DNA of 64,000 nt from Cichorium intybus. Its lineage: Eukaryota; Streptophyta; Magnoliopsida; Asterales; Asteraceae. The stretch is taken from the NCBI GenBank assembly GCA_023525715.1, contig CM042010.1:81841894-81905893 (forward strand). The letters are read 5' to 3'. The notes under the pieces are model-generated. The model did no database searches. It was not told the origin of the DNA and saw only the letters and a program-made list of their open reading frames with translations. Positions 26,394-37,886 of this stretch are shown piece after piece. The number at the start of each line of letters is the position of its first letter. The first letter of the stretch is position 1. The position numbers were made by a program, and so were the translations under genes.

Positions 26394-27817
26394 TGTTGAA
26401 AAATACGATAACCGATCACCACGAGTAAGGGTTTTTAAGCCGATTACTGTGTGACAGATATGTATTTTAACTATAATATGCGGAAATAAAATAAGAGTTG
26501 CGGAATAAAATAAAGCGGTAAATCTAAACTAGACAGTATTTAAATAGACAGAAAGCGGTAAATAAAGTAAATGTTAGAAGTTAGAGGTTAGATGTAATAA
26601 ACGCCATTATCAACGATAAAGTGTTTTTACAATAAATAAAAAGGTTAGAAGTTAGAAGTTAGAAGTTAGATGTCTCGGTAAAATACAGTCCACATATGTT
26701 TTCGTTGTCAAGGTTCAATTCGGATGTATTGGATATTTGGTACAGTTGATTTATAACAGTTTGAATAAATCAATAACGACACAAATAATTTTAAAAGAAC
26801 TTATCGATAGCAAATGAAGATGGCGTTTTCTTTGAAGCGTCGATTCTTGTTCTTTACGGTAGGATGAGGTTTGGTAGTTTTTGGTGTTTGGTGAAATGGG
26901 TTTTTGGTGTCGGTTTAATTGAGATGCACGGGGTTTTTGTGGTTTAGTTTTCGTGGTGTATGTATTTGGTAGAGGGTGTGTAGGTTTTGTTTGGTGTCGG
27001 GTAGAGGTTTTGTATGGTGTTGCGTAGAGGTTTTGTTTGGTGTCGGGTAGAGGTTTTGTATGGTGTTGGGTAGAGGTTTTGTTTGGTGTTGGGTAGAGGT
27101 TGATTACTTGCGGTTATATGGTTTGGTTCTCGTTGACAAGTTCAGAAATTTGAGTGTCTTGAGGTGTTTGGTCGTGGGTTTTTTTGGAGAGTATATGAGT
27201 ATGTGGTGTAAGGTTTTATTTTCTACACAAGAATGGCAAGAGGTTTGCATCTTATTTATAGTGCTGATGAACAGCGTTCGCGTCGCGACCATATGGTCCG
27301 TCGCGTCGCGAAGGGGCTTCGCTGGTGGTCGGTGCGCTTTTTGTCGGGTCAGTGCGTCTTCGCTGGTATGTCGAGCTTTTCGTCGCGTTTCCTTTTGGTC
27401 GCGTTGCTTTTGGTCGCGTCGCGAAGGATGGTGCGTTGGTAGTCTCGCGATTAGAAAGTTGGTGGTGTCACGTTGGAACTCTTCGCGTTCAAGCTCTTCG
27501 CGTCGCGACCACCATTGCTGTCGCGTCGCGAGCGCTGTAGCAATTTGGTCTTCTGTCTTTGTTTCTTCTTCACGTCGCGACCAGGAGGTCTGTCGCGTCG
27601 TGAATGCTGTAGCAATGTGATATTTTGTATTTTGCTCTTTAGTTTGAAGCGTTACTTCCTCAGGTTTGGATGTTTTCTCAAAGTTTCTCGGGTCTTGATT
27701 TATTCTTGTCTTTGATCTCGAATTCATGCAACCTGAAATACTGATAATATTTGTTAAAAAAACATTTCGACTTATTTCAGTGATGGTCACATAAAAACAT
27801 AAAAACATTATTCAACA
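26394..27817 (-). repeat. 3' LTR of the nested copia
   Basis: TGTTGA...TCAACA ends. In sense it has a TATA box (CACTATAAATAAG) at ~27255-27267. Upstream of it, CpG-rich GTCGCGACC-type motifs cluster at 27274-27612. A 23-bp tandem repeat (GTAGAGGTTTTGT core, about six copies) is at 26979-27102, and a short AGAAGTT repeat at ~26645-26672. Confidence 0.95.
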
Positions 27818-29169
27818 ATTTCCCCCTATGTGATCATTAATGAAATGAGGAGAAGAATGTTTGATTGAAAATTCTAGAAATTTGGATAAGACATTTATAA
27901 AACCATATCACTTGTTTTGAAAAAGTGTGACTAGATTTTACTTATGTTTTGAAAAATGTTTGTCAAGAATATTTGTTTCTGAATCAAGGTTTCATGTTCA
28001 ATTATCAAAAGGTTTGTATATGTACTTTCATAATATTCCTTAAGATTTTATAACATTTATAAAGACGACAAGTGATCTTGATAGGTCGATTCAGATGAAC
28101 TCTCATAGGTATAGCTCACACTTGACTGAGGTGTTTTGGTTGTTCTGGGTGCAGAACGGGTGTATAATCACTAAAGATGAGTGATATCTCTCAGTTTGAA
28201 GGTGTTGACTTATGCTTACTGTGGATTTATACCTATATACGTTAGTTACTTGGTCTTCATATTAGATAATCAATCACATAAGACTGGTTTCGGCATTACT
28301 TAGAGGGTTTCTTCATTCATGCCATTGATGTTCACTCTCTCTCCGTCGGTAAATACATGTAGAGGGGTTTAGAAATTTTCATAGTGCAGTTTGCAACTAA
28401 GAATATTCAATTATGAAGGCTACAGTATCCCGGTAAATCTTCGGTTTTGACAGCTATATTTGATAAAGCTTTTGAGAATTCGTTTGTTTGGAAAAATTTT
28501 GAGAGATGTCTGTCTTGATTGATTGTTGTTGTAAATCTTCCTTTTCTTTCTTTGTGAAGTGTTCACCTTTGTTTATATCTTTTCTTGATTTATGCGAATA
28601 CACATTGTGTAAAAGATATCTGATGTGGTTACCAAATGTGATTTGTTTACAGTATTTGTTGGATGTGACTTTGTCGTTTCTTCATTTGTCAGATTTGTTA
28701 TGCCAGATGATGAAGCTTTTCTTTGAAGTGGTTTGATTGAGGATAGGGATAGGTGATATAAAAGACAGTTTGTCTAATATATAAGAAAATGATTGTATCG
28801 TCCATGGTCATCTTGATATCTAAGCAAAAATGAGACTAGCATCACGGTATAAGAGTATAAATCCTATAAGTCATAATGAAAACACCTTTGCTCACAGAAA
28901 TGAATTTCACTTAGCAGTTGAAGACGAGGCACAAATTCTCACATGGGTTTGGTTTTCATCTGAATCTCTTGATCTTATGTCCCTTAATTGATAAAATCGT
29001 TATAATTGAAATAAATTCAAAGGGAATAGGAGAATGTACATAACGAAAAATGTTTGAAATTTGAACCTTCTCTTTAATTAAGAATCAATATAACTGAGAA
29101 CATTCATCGAGCATAAGTATCTGAAAATTTAGTCAAGAAGATGTTAATCACATGGTTTTATAGAAACTT
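27818..29169 (-). other. Noncoding 3' part of the nested copia
   Basis: The polypurine tract lies at ~27818-27832. The remaining ~1.3 kb between it and the protease fragment has no open frame resembling integrase or RT. It is AT-rich and without obvious repeats. Confidence 0.8.
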
Positions 29170-29619
29170 TTAAAAGGATAAAACTTTATTCAATTTTTGT
29201 GATTTTTGATTATGTGGATGTTTTTGAAAAATTTGGTTATTTGAATGTTTTTGGTAAATTTTGGTTTGGGGGTGAGAATGGGGTAACGAGAGTTCCCCCA
29301 TAAATGATGCACTGGGATCATTTTGGATAGGTATATTGGGATTGTTTAAAGAGGAATTTGGTTTTGGTGGTTCTCCCATAAATGATGCATTGGGATCATT
29401 TGGACAGGTGGATTGGGGTGTTTTAGGTGGGTTCTGGTTTTGGTGGTTCCCCCTCGACTGGATCCGCATCATTTTGGTTTGATTGTGAAGTTTCTGCATC
29501 GAAGGTAGTGTGGGTTTGAAGTCTTGTAGAAGGCTTTGGTTTCCTGTCATATGCTTGGAACGACCACTATCGATATACCATGTATCATCCTTGGGCTCTC
29601 CAGCACAAAGTGCCTGCAA
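29170..29619 (-). pseudogene. Start of copia protease, then repeats (nested copia)
   Basis: Continues in the gag frame after a stop. It carries the copia protease start TWYIDSGRSKHMTGN, with the catalytic Asp-Ser-Gly intact, and diverges after ~50 residues into a Pro/Asn/Gln-rich tail. That tail has a repeated NDP(N/S)ASFMGE motif from two DNA repeats at ~29297-29345 and ~29370-29420. The frame stops at 29170. No integrase follows, so the protease domain is incomplete and the tail is unlike the family. Confidence 0.7.
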
Positions 29620-30882
29620 TTAGACAGAAAGTTTAGGTACCCAAACCATGGTGGGTCCTGATTTGTTAATGGTTTTCGGTGATTTGAAGTCATTATGGTT
29701 TCTGTTAATTGGACGAAGTGATTGAGGCTTGATTTGACTTATCAGATTTTCCCATTTTAAGATTTGTTTTTGAAAACCTGTCATTTGGAAAGATTTCTGA
29801 TTATGTGAAAGGTATCCTTTATGTAATGACTTGTTTGAAAATCTTTCTTTGTTTTTGGGATGAGGATGGTTTTGAAAGACATTATGATGATGGAATGGAT
29901 TTTGAAAAGGTTTTTGTTTTGGATTAAAGGTTTGTTTTTGTGGCACAGAAGCTGGTTTTAAAGGTTTCTCTTGGGTTTGTTTGAAAACTTTGGGCTTGCC
30001 TTGTTCCTTTTGAAAAGCAATTTGTTTAGAGGTACTGCCTTTCTTGTAAAAGGAGTTTTGGTTGGTAATTTGGATTTGGTGGGTTGAAGACCTATTAGTG
30101 AAAGATCTTTTGGAATCAGTGAAATCAGTATCATCTGGGTTACAGTTGATAACTGTTTCGTCGTCTGAATTTTCCTCATTAACAGATATGGATAGATCTG
30201 TTAGAGTTGATTCAGAGTTTTCACTGTTAGTCCTGGTTTCTTGTTTGGCTTGTTCGATTTCGAAGGATTCTCTTCCTAATCCAGGTCTGTAATTTATATC
30301 GATTTTGCCAGATCCTAAGGATGTTGCTTTAGTGAAAACATCATCACTCAATTTTCTAGCAAGATTGATAGAATCCAGTTTTCTTTGAAATCTTTGATTT
30401 TCGGATTCAAGAAATTTGATTTGCTTTGAAGAATCATCTAGTTTCAGAATCAAACTAGAGTTTATGTCAGTTAAATCTTGAATTTTTAGTTTTAACTGAA
30501 GGACTTCTATTTCTAAGGCATCTTTTATTTCAGATGGAAAAACAGATTGATTTTTTATTTCCAAGTCCTTTTTTTGTTTTAGAGCTTCATTTAATTGATC
30601 TAAGACGTGATTATATTCTTCTGATTTTCGTTCGACGTCTCTTTCAAGTTTGTCTCTAGTCTTTGTTGATTCTCCAAATCTGAGTTGCAAGGTTTGTAAT
30701 TCAGATTTGTAGATATCAGATTTGACTATTGTGTCATGATATAGTTTGAGATCAGCTTTCAAACTGTTCTCAATCTTAGTCATGTGGGACTCAAATGGTG
30801 TTCTTGAAAGACCGATTTCTGAGATCATAGACCATACCTGATCGATGACATATGGAGCTCTTGAGTAGGTTGTGGAAGACAT
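29620..30882 (-). CDS. Copia gag-derived coiled-coil protein (420 aa)
   Basis: Open from the ATG at 30882 to a stop at 29620. Residues ~55-180 are rich in Lys, Glu, Leu and Asn with heptad-like spacing (TRDKLERDVERKSEEYNHVL) and predict a coiled coil. A Ser/Thr/Asn/Asp acidic region follows, then a basic Lys/Gln/Pro/Phe-rich region, ending in MVWVPKLSV, the usual end of the segment before protease in SIRE-like copia elements. The N-terminal UBN2-type gag domain and the CCHC knuckle are absent. Role is inferred: a particle or RNA-packaging protein. The frame is intact, unlike every other copia ORF in the window. Confidence 0.72.
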   Translation of the reverse strand: MSSTTYSRAPYVIDQVWSMISEIGLSRTPFESHMTKIENSLKADLKLYHDTIVKSDIYKSELQTLQLRFGESTKTRDKLERDVERKSEEYNHVLDQLNEALKQKKDLEIKNQSVFPSEIKDALEIEVLQLKLKIQDLTDINSSLILKLDDSSKQIKFLESENQRFQRKLDSINLARKLSDDVFTKATSLGSGKIDINYRPGLGRESFEIEQAKQETRTNSENSESTLTDLSISVNEENSDDETVINCNPDDTDFTDSKRSFTNRSSTHQIQITNQNSFYKKGSTSKQIAFQKEQGKPKVFKQTQEKPLKPASVPQKQTFNPKQKPFQNPFHHHNVFQNHPHPKNKERFSNKSLHKGYLSHNQKSFQMTGFQKQILKWENLISQIKPQSLRPINRNHNDFKSPKTINKSGPTMVWVPKLSV

Positions 30883-31088
30883 TTTTGGGTTGTGTTTTTT
30901 TTTTTTTTTTTTTTTTTGAAAATTTTAAGATTTTAAATAAAAATTTTTTTTTTTAATTTTTAATTTTTTTTTTGAAAGGATTTCGAACAGGTGATATTAA
31001 AATGAAATTTTTAAGGAAAACTTATTGGTTGGTTATAAAAACGCTACACAAATAAAGTTTTCGACAAAAATTTCAGACTAAATCACAC

Positions 31089-31102
31089 GAGCTCTGATAC
31101 CA
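31089..31102 (-). other. Primer binding site of the nested copia
   Basis: Reverse complement TGGTATCAGAGCTC, two bases inside the 5' LTR. Poly-T/A runs at ~30896-30975 lie in the leader between it and the gag ATG. Confidence 0.9.
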
Positions 31103-31104
31103 AT

Positions 31105-32528
31105 TGTTGAAAAATACGATAACCGATCACCACGAGTAAGGGTTTTTAAGCCGATTACTGTGTGACAGATATGTATTTTAACTATAATATGCGGAAATAA
31201 AATAAGAGTTGCGGAATAAAATAAAGCGGTAAATCTAAACTAGACAGTATTTAAATAGACAGAAAGCGGTAAATAAAGTAAATGTTAGAAGTTAGAGGTT
31301 AGATGTAATAAACGCCATTATCAACGATAAAGTGTTTTTACAATAAATAAAAAGGTTAGAAGTTAGAAGTTAGAAGTTAGATGTCTCGGTAAAATACAGT
31401 CCACATATGTTTTCGTTGTCAAGGTTCAATTCGGATGTATTGGATATTTGGTACAGTTGATTTATAACAGTTTGAATAAATCAATAACGACACAAATAAT
31501 TTTAAAAGAACTTATCGATAGCAAATGAAGATGGCGTTTTCTTTGAAGCGTCGATTCTTGTTCTTTACGGTAGGATGAGGTTTGGTAGTTTTTGGTGTTT
31601 GGTGAAATGGGTTTTTGGTGTCGGTTTAATTGAGATGCACGGGGTTTTTGTGGTTTAGTTTTCGTGGTGTATGTATTTGGTAGAGGGTGTGTAGGTTTTG
31701 TTTGGTGTCGGGTAGAGGTTTTGTATGGTGTTGCGTAGAGGTTTTGTTTGGTGTCGGGTAGAGGTTTTGTATGGTGTTGGGTAGAGGTTTTGTTTGGTGT
31801 TGGGTAGAGGTTGATTACTTGCGGTTATATGGTTTGGTTCTCGTTGACAAGTTCAGAAATTTGAGTGTCTTGAGGTGTTTGGTCGTGGGTTTTTTTGGAG
31901 AGTATATGAGTATGTGGTGTAAGGTTTTATTTTCTACACAAGAATGGCAAGAGGTTTGCATCTTATTTATAGTGCTGATGAACAGCGTTCGCGTCGCGAC
32001 CATATGGTCCGTCGCGTCGCGAAGGGGCTTCGCTGGTGGTCGGTGCGCTTTTTGTCGGGTCAGTGCGTCTTCGCTGGTATGTCGAGCTTTTCGTCGCGTT
32101 TCCTTTTGGTCGCGTTGCTTTTGGTCGCGTCGCGAAGGATGGTGCGTTGGTAGTCTCGCGATTAGAAAGTTGGTGGTGTCACGTTGGAACTCTTCGCGTT
32201 CAAGCTCTTCGCGTCGCGACCACCATTGCTGTCGCGTCGCGAGCGCTGTAGCAATTTGGTCTTCTGTCTTTGTTTCTTCTTCACGTCGCGACCAGGAGGT
32301 CTGTCGCGTCGTGAATGCTGTAGCAATGTGATATTTTGTATTTTGCTCTTTAGTTTGAAGCGTTACTTCCTCAGGTTTGGATGTTTTCTCAAAGTTTCTC
32401 GGGTCTTGATTTATTCTTGTCTTTGATCTCGAATTCATGCAACCTGAAATACTGATAATATTTGTTAAAAAAACATTTCGACTTATTTCAGTGATGGTCA
32501 CATAAAAACATAAAAACATTATTCAACA
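31105..32528 (-). repeat. 5' LTR of the nested copia
   Basis: Same length and, by eye, the same sequence as 26394-27817. The TATA box lies at ~31966-31978, so the U3 region with the CpG-rich motifs is about 31985-32528 and R-U5 is toward 31105. Confidence 0.95.
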
Positions 32529-32631
32529 GAATTTAACTTAGGAAACTTTGGAGGAAATAAAGAGGAGGTACCCCAGTTTTACTAATTATGATTTGATTCC
32601 GAGGACGGAATCCTAATTAGGGGGAGATAAT

Positions 32632-34720
32632 TGTGATAACCAATCATTTTGCCAATGTGTGTTATGTTTGAATTTTTATAGTAAGATGTTGTAAAAGGGT
32701 AATTTGGTCTTTTGACCATATGAAGGACCTATTGTGTAATAATATTTTTGTTTTGTGGCAAAAGTGTAAGAAAAGAAAATCTTAAATGATATGTTAAAAG
32801 TTTGGACAAAAGGTGAACAAAAACTAGATTAGAGGGGCCAATTTGTCATTTAAGTGAAGTATGGAGGTATAAGTTGGAAGAGAGACTTCTAGTCCTCTCC
32901 ATTTGAGTCATGAAGCATCTTCAGCAGAGGGAGAAGTCGAGACCTTGGAGAATTCTAGAGAGTTAGAGCAGAAATCAAAGATTCAAGTCAGAAATTGTGA
33001 TTTCCAAGTCATCAAAGGTAAGAATCTCATCCTTATAAGTTATTTATACCATTTGGGTTATTTTGAATGGATGAAAACGAAATTCAGAAGTTGCATGAGG
33101 TTTGTTTTGAGTTTCCAATACTTGAATCACGTTCTAAACATCATTTGAAACTCAATTCCACCCTTGAAAACAATTAGAAGCAAAAAGGAATTAAGAATTT
33201 TATTTAAGAACCCTAGAATTTGGGTTTGTGAAGATTGATTTGATTCTAGAGGTAATGGAGTAATAAGTGTTGTTTAGAAGGCTTAGAAATACTCTAAATA
33301 TAATGTTTTGACCTTCCATGGAATCGGATTTGAGCTGAAACCACACAGACTAAAGACTAAAGCTGTGCAGGAAATTGAAATGGGTCTGTAGGCGAAACAC
33401 GGCCCGTGTTTCCCCTGACATGTCCCGTGTTTTCTGTGCAAGTAAACAGAAGGTAATCAGAAGGTGGAACACGGCCCGTGTTTCGCCTAACACGGCCCGT
33501 GTCAGTGTCTGCAGAAAATCTGGAAGTTTTGCATGGTTCCGTATGATTCCTATATGACCCGAATGACTTGGACACTTATAATTCACTTTTAATATGACAT
33601 TAATTGAGTAGTTTGATTTCCCCAATCATTAGTATAAGTTTATTATGGTATGAAAACATGAAAATATAAGTTCATATCAACCCAAACAATGTGTATAAGT
33701 GCGGGTCAAGTAATAGATAATCGAGGAAAAGGGAAGGGGGAATCGAACACTTAGATATTTCTTGCATAATCTAAAATACATAAATGTGTATTAGTGTTAT
33801 TGAGTATGAATTGTATATATGTTTAATAGGAGGTGATCAAATCATTGGAGAGTAAGGTAAGGGCAAGGAGACGTTGGGAACTTAGCTAGTCACCTCTTCT
33901 ATAAGGTGAGTAACATGTGGATCTTTATGAGTACATAGCAAATAGCATTGTTTTATAATACTTGTTTTGATTAAAAGATTTTAAGAGAAAAGTTTCTCTC
34001 AAGTTGTTTTGTGTTAAAGGCTTATGATTCCTGTATAATGAAAGACTTTGATGTTATGACCAATTCGTAATGAACTGATGCTAATGAATCAAATTGGAAT
34101 TAAATATAAGAAAAAGTAATATATGTCCGGACATGGATCTCACCCTAATGAGGGGAGGTCAAAAGACACTACTGGGATGGTACCTCCCATCGCGAAGTAG
34201 TTGTCTCAGCACGCCCTTATGGATAGATTTGTTCTATTCCATGAAGGGAAAGGGAACTAGCACGCCCTCATGGATAGATTGGTTCAATTCCGTGGAGGGA
34301 AAGGGATACGAGGAGACCCGTATAAAGCTAAAAGATAAACAATGAATTATGAATTACGATTGGTCTATGTTTTGTCAAGAAAACTTTTGCATCATGATTG
34401 ACTCTTATAAAAATTGTTTAGAAGTTTGTTCTACTAAAAATTTTGGGTCTAAAACCCATGTTGCTCACGAGACTTTATGTTTCACGTATATTTGTTTTTG
34501 TTTTAAATTCTATGTACTCAGGTGAAGAAGATTAAGTGCTAGAAGACTTGAAGCTTTTATTTTGGGACATCATTAGTAATAGCTACACCTTGGCAATGTA
34601 TTAGACTTGTAATACCCCAACATGTTAATATTTTGTAACTATGTTCAAAGATTTGTTTAACCCATGTTTTGTATATTTAAATTGGGTTAAAAATGTAAAT
34701 GTTTGTAATGGGGTGTTACA
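32632..34720 (+). repeat. 3' LTR of gypsy C (2,089 bp)
   Basis: Starts TGTGATAACC after the polypurine tract AGGGGGAGATAAT and ends GGGTGTTACA. Three perfect ACACGGCCCGTGT palindromes (33397-33409, 33469-33481, 33490-33502) and a degenerate one (~33417) lie within about 105 bp. Donor- and acceptor-like splice sites bound 33906-34521. Confidence 0.93.
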
Positions 34721-36426
34721 AAATATATCAAAAACAGTGTTCTAAGTATCAACATTCATTTTGACCATTAAGAGTCTTCACATCAATTGGAGATAAAATT
34801 TTCAAATTATGAAAATTTGATGCTCACATCTCTTTTTGCTGCAATCTAAACAAGTTTAAACACATGGTTCTAATTCTCCCATGAGCATGATCATTCTAAA
34901 ATCTTTTTTTAAAATATGCATGTGACAAAAATGTCTCTATTCTTTGGAAAATCTTGATAAATGACAAAACTTTGATTTTAGATTCTATTAATCATATATT
35001 ACAACACTAAAAGATATTTGAGAATCGAATTGCAACAAAGGTAAAGAAACAAACTTCAGAGTGAGGTTAAGGCTATTTTACAAACTGATGATATGTGTGA
35101 TTTTAATATCCTTAACATTGTGTTTATCTCTAAGCTGCCTATTATTTCCAACTCGCTTCAACATTTCATTATTCAAGAAGTTCTATACTTTACAAGATAC
35201 ATACATGTTCCGAAGCTTTCTTCATAAATAAAACCTGCAATGATTAATAACAAATTTAAAAATGTTTTCTACTTTTATTACACAATTGAGCTACATGAAG
35301 TCAAGGAAAAGTTTTTGAGAAATCTACAGATCACCAATAAGTGTGTTATCTGGTGAAGTTCTAAAATGCTACTCTTCAAATGATAAATCCAACAAAAGAA
35401 AACAAATTCAAAAGAAAAACAAATTCGAAAAGCAAAAATCAAAAATCAATTGCAAAAATTGCAATCATGGGTACAAAATCTGTACTCCAAGGCATACTAC
35501 TCTTTCTTAAATGAAAATACAATGAGCTCCTATAACATAGTCGAGTACCTTCTAGAGAGTGTGAACTTCTCAAGTAATGTGTCCTTAATGACAAAGTTGG
35601 AGTAGTGTACGGATCCCAAAGGCTTGCCATCAGGGAAATGTATCCAAATACTTCATCTGATGAAATGGGTTAAGTTTCTCAAAGGTTCTTCAAAGTTTAT
35701 ATCAAAATTTCCAAAAGTTTTCGGAAGCTCAATTCATGAAAGTAAAAACATCATTAAATTTCAAAGTAGTGGTTGCTAACCTTATTTTAGAAAGGAAATT
35801 TTGAAACTATCAAATGGAACTTGAAAACTATTGCAAAATGCAAAATTGGAAATAACATTGGGTGGTTAGACTTAGACAATTTTTGACTGATGTTCAATCA
35901 TACAAGCTTCAGACTGAAAAATGGACTTCCAACATGATCCGAATGCCTCTGAAAACGAAAATGCTAAATCATGTATTCATACAAATTTCAAGGAAGAGAA
36001 TTTCTTTGTCATAATGCATCTTCAAAGAAAATATTTTTATTGCTCATTGTGATGATCATCATTACCATCACAAAGTTGATTATCTTCGTAAATTTCACAA
36101 GAAAATACACTCTTAAGATCCGAAGACATTTCAAGTTTTTATATGAAGGATTGCATCAGATCTGAGTATCCACATTACTTTGTTCAAACATATCATTAAA
36201 AATCTTCTTTGATCCGAAGACATTTGATACTTAATGATTGGTGATACCTATGATACAAATAAATTCAAATGTCTACTTTCCTTCATTTAATTACTATTCC
36301 TATAATTAATAAGGAGTTTTGTTTCCTTAATTTTCGTTCAATCCTAATGAACAGATTTTCATTAAAAGGCGGTTCATTTTTGAATTTCAAACTAATCATG
36401 ACTGACATAGTGCAGTTTCGTTTTGC
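34721..36426. other. Noncoding stretch, perhaps post-pol copia sequence
   Basis: AT-rich, without a convincing ORF, RNA gene or terminal repeat. It lies between the gypsy C LTR and the post-pol ORF; if gypsy C inserted into the old plus-strand copia, this is that copia's region downstream of RNase H. I saw no sequence proving this. Confidence 0.4.
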
Positions 36427-36642
36427 AGAGTTAGTGGGACGTTGTGTCGCTGACGTGGTATGCTGTTAGTGGACCCTCTATCACACGCATTTAATGCCCT
36501 TGGGACCAAAATCAATATATATATATATACAAAATTCAAACCGTTACAATCTTTACGCGAACAAAGCATCCAAATTCTCTCTACAAACTCCTCTGAATAC
36601 TCCTCACTGTTCATCGTCTTCTTCATTTTCAAATCATCAACC
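36427..36642 (+). promoter_or_regulatory. Promoter- or splice-acceptor-like sequence before the post-pol ORF
   Basis: A TATATATATATAC box lies at 36516-36530. A CT-rich 5' UTR-like stretch follows, then the start context AACCATGGC at 36640. A pyrimidine-rich acceptor-like TTTTGCAG ends at 36428. Either an internal promoter or a spliced subgenomic mRNA could express the ORF; both are inferred. Confidence 0.4.
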
Positions 36643-37886
36643 ATGGCTGCAACTCATGATGCTACTTCCTCCCAGATTCCTGAAGAAGGAATATCTATTC
36701 CGATTGTCAAGTCTCAAGCTTCTAACTACCTTCTCCGCTCTGATTCTACCCTATACCCTACACCTTTCGATGCATTGGTGGAATGTCTGAAACACACTGT
36801 TCTTTCCTATACACTAAATGCTAGCCCGGCTGTTGCAGCTACATTTGTGTATAGAGCACACTATAAAGCCGTCGTTGCCAACAATGCTGAAAATCTTCCA
36901 GAATCCATAACCTATGTTGCCATTCAGCTTGATAATACAATCAAACGTCTTACTCTTAACAAACATCGCTTTGCCAGAGCCCTTCGTATTCCCCAACCTA
37001 CACCTCCAATCGTACATTCACTTGAAGACATTCTGGGCATGTTTAACTCCATAGGTTAAACACCTGAGATTCTAACAATCGGTAGTTTCAAGAAGAATAA
37101 GCTTCTAGGCTTGTGGAAGTTGTTCTTTGACATCTTTCTCAGGTGCCTATCTAGTCGCACTTCAGGTCTTAACTCTGCTAGTCAAACCTTCATGGGTTTG
37201 CTCTATGGGATTTACTACGATGTGGAGGTGAACTTCGTATCTATTCTTTGGGCTGACTTTTGTTCCCATGCCAATCATAGCAAAAGGGGAACATAAATAT
37301 CGAATGCAAGATTTTAGGCAATCATCGTGGATGAGGCAATCCCTTACGATCCTACTCTTGAAACAATGACCTATGGTACTATTCAAATTCCTCCTGTTGA
37401 TGAACATAAGGTTGGCTTCTGTGCCCAAATTCCACCCACTATGATCTCTTAAGTCCCATTCCCCAATACAGTCATTGATAAATATCGGACTACTACCCTG
37501 CCATACCCTGTCCAAGACCTAGCTGCTGAAAGCCAAGACGAAAGGGTATCTCGTCCTAGGGGTAAGAAGAAGACCACTGGAGGTCCTTGTGGTCCGAATG
37601 AAAGTTGTTAAGAAAAGGAAAGCTCCTAAACAGCAACCACCAAAATGAACTAACCCCAAAAGGATCAAATGAAAAGTTGTCATTCATGAATCTTCTGATT
37701 CAGAGAACACCATTTCCACCCACCACAGCACCACTCACTTCAACCATAGAAACACCACATACTTCTGAACCAACATTCGAACCCGTCACTACCTCTACTC
37801 CTCTCACCATCACAATATCTACAAGTCCTTCGGATGTAACTATTGGAATAATGTCCAAGGTCATCAACTTGTTAGAATATTTCTGA
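36643..37886 (+). pseudogene. Post-pol ORF of a copia element (degenerate)
   Basis: The frame from the ATG at 36643 runs 138 codons to a TAA at 37057-37059. It continues in the same frame past further stops (e.g. at 37294-37296) to about 37600, where a basic KRKAP stretch follows, then a frameshift into a Thr/Pro/Ser-rich tail ending at 37886. Features: an Ala/Leu-rich N-terminal half, LEDILGMFNSIG, LLGLWKLFFDIFLRCLSSRT and a YGIYYDVEVNF segment. The pattern resembles the extra ORF that some plant, notably Asteraceae, copia elements carry after pol; I recall it as a hypothetical protein and assign no function. No signal peptide or clear membrane helix is seen, so an envelope role is unsupported. 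Confidence 0.5.

Larger units (their letters stand above)
26394..32528 (-). mobile_element. Young gag-only copia element nested in gypsy C
   Basis: Complete minus-oriented element flanked by the 5-bp target duplication GAATT (26389-26393 and 32529-32533). Both LTRs are 1,424 bp; every landmark I compared is offset by exactly 4,711 bases and no difference was seen. The primer site is at 31089-31102 (reverse complement TGGTATCAGAGCTC) and the polypurine tract at ~27818-27832 (reverse complement CATAGGGGGAAAT). It encodes a coiled-coil gag part and the beginning of protease only; integrase, RT and RNase H are absent, so movement would need a partner element in trans. Confidence 0.93.
20443..34720 (+). 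mobile_element. Ty3/gypsy chromovirus-like element C
   Basis: Plus-oriented: truncated 5' LTR (20443-21657), primer site (21662-21674), gag, pol, polypurine tract (~32617-32631), full 3' LTR (32632-34720). A 6.1-kb copia element plus its 5-bp target duplication sits in the last part of pol. Several nonsense codons and two frameshifts make it inactive. The 3' LTR has about 22 bases near 34597-34620 that the 5' LTR lacks, plus scattered substitutions. Confidence 0.9.

Noticed and set aside
27060..27808. Overlapping ORFs of 186-234 codons on both strands of the nested copia LTR (and again at 31771-32519)
   Set aside because: They lie in the CpG-rich and tandem-repeat part of an LTR, overlap each other on opposite strands and have repetitive, low-complexity translations; duplicated only because the LTR is.
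36643..37886. Idea that the post-pol ORF is an envelope protein
   Set aside because: No signal peptide, transmembrane helix or furin-like site visible; position after pol alone is not enough.
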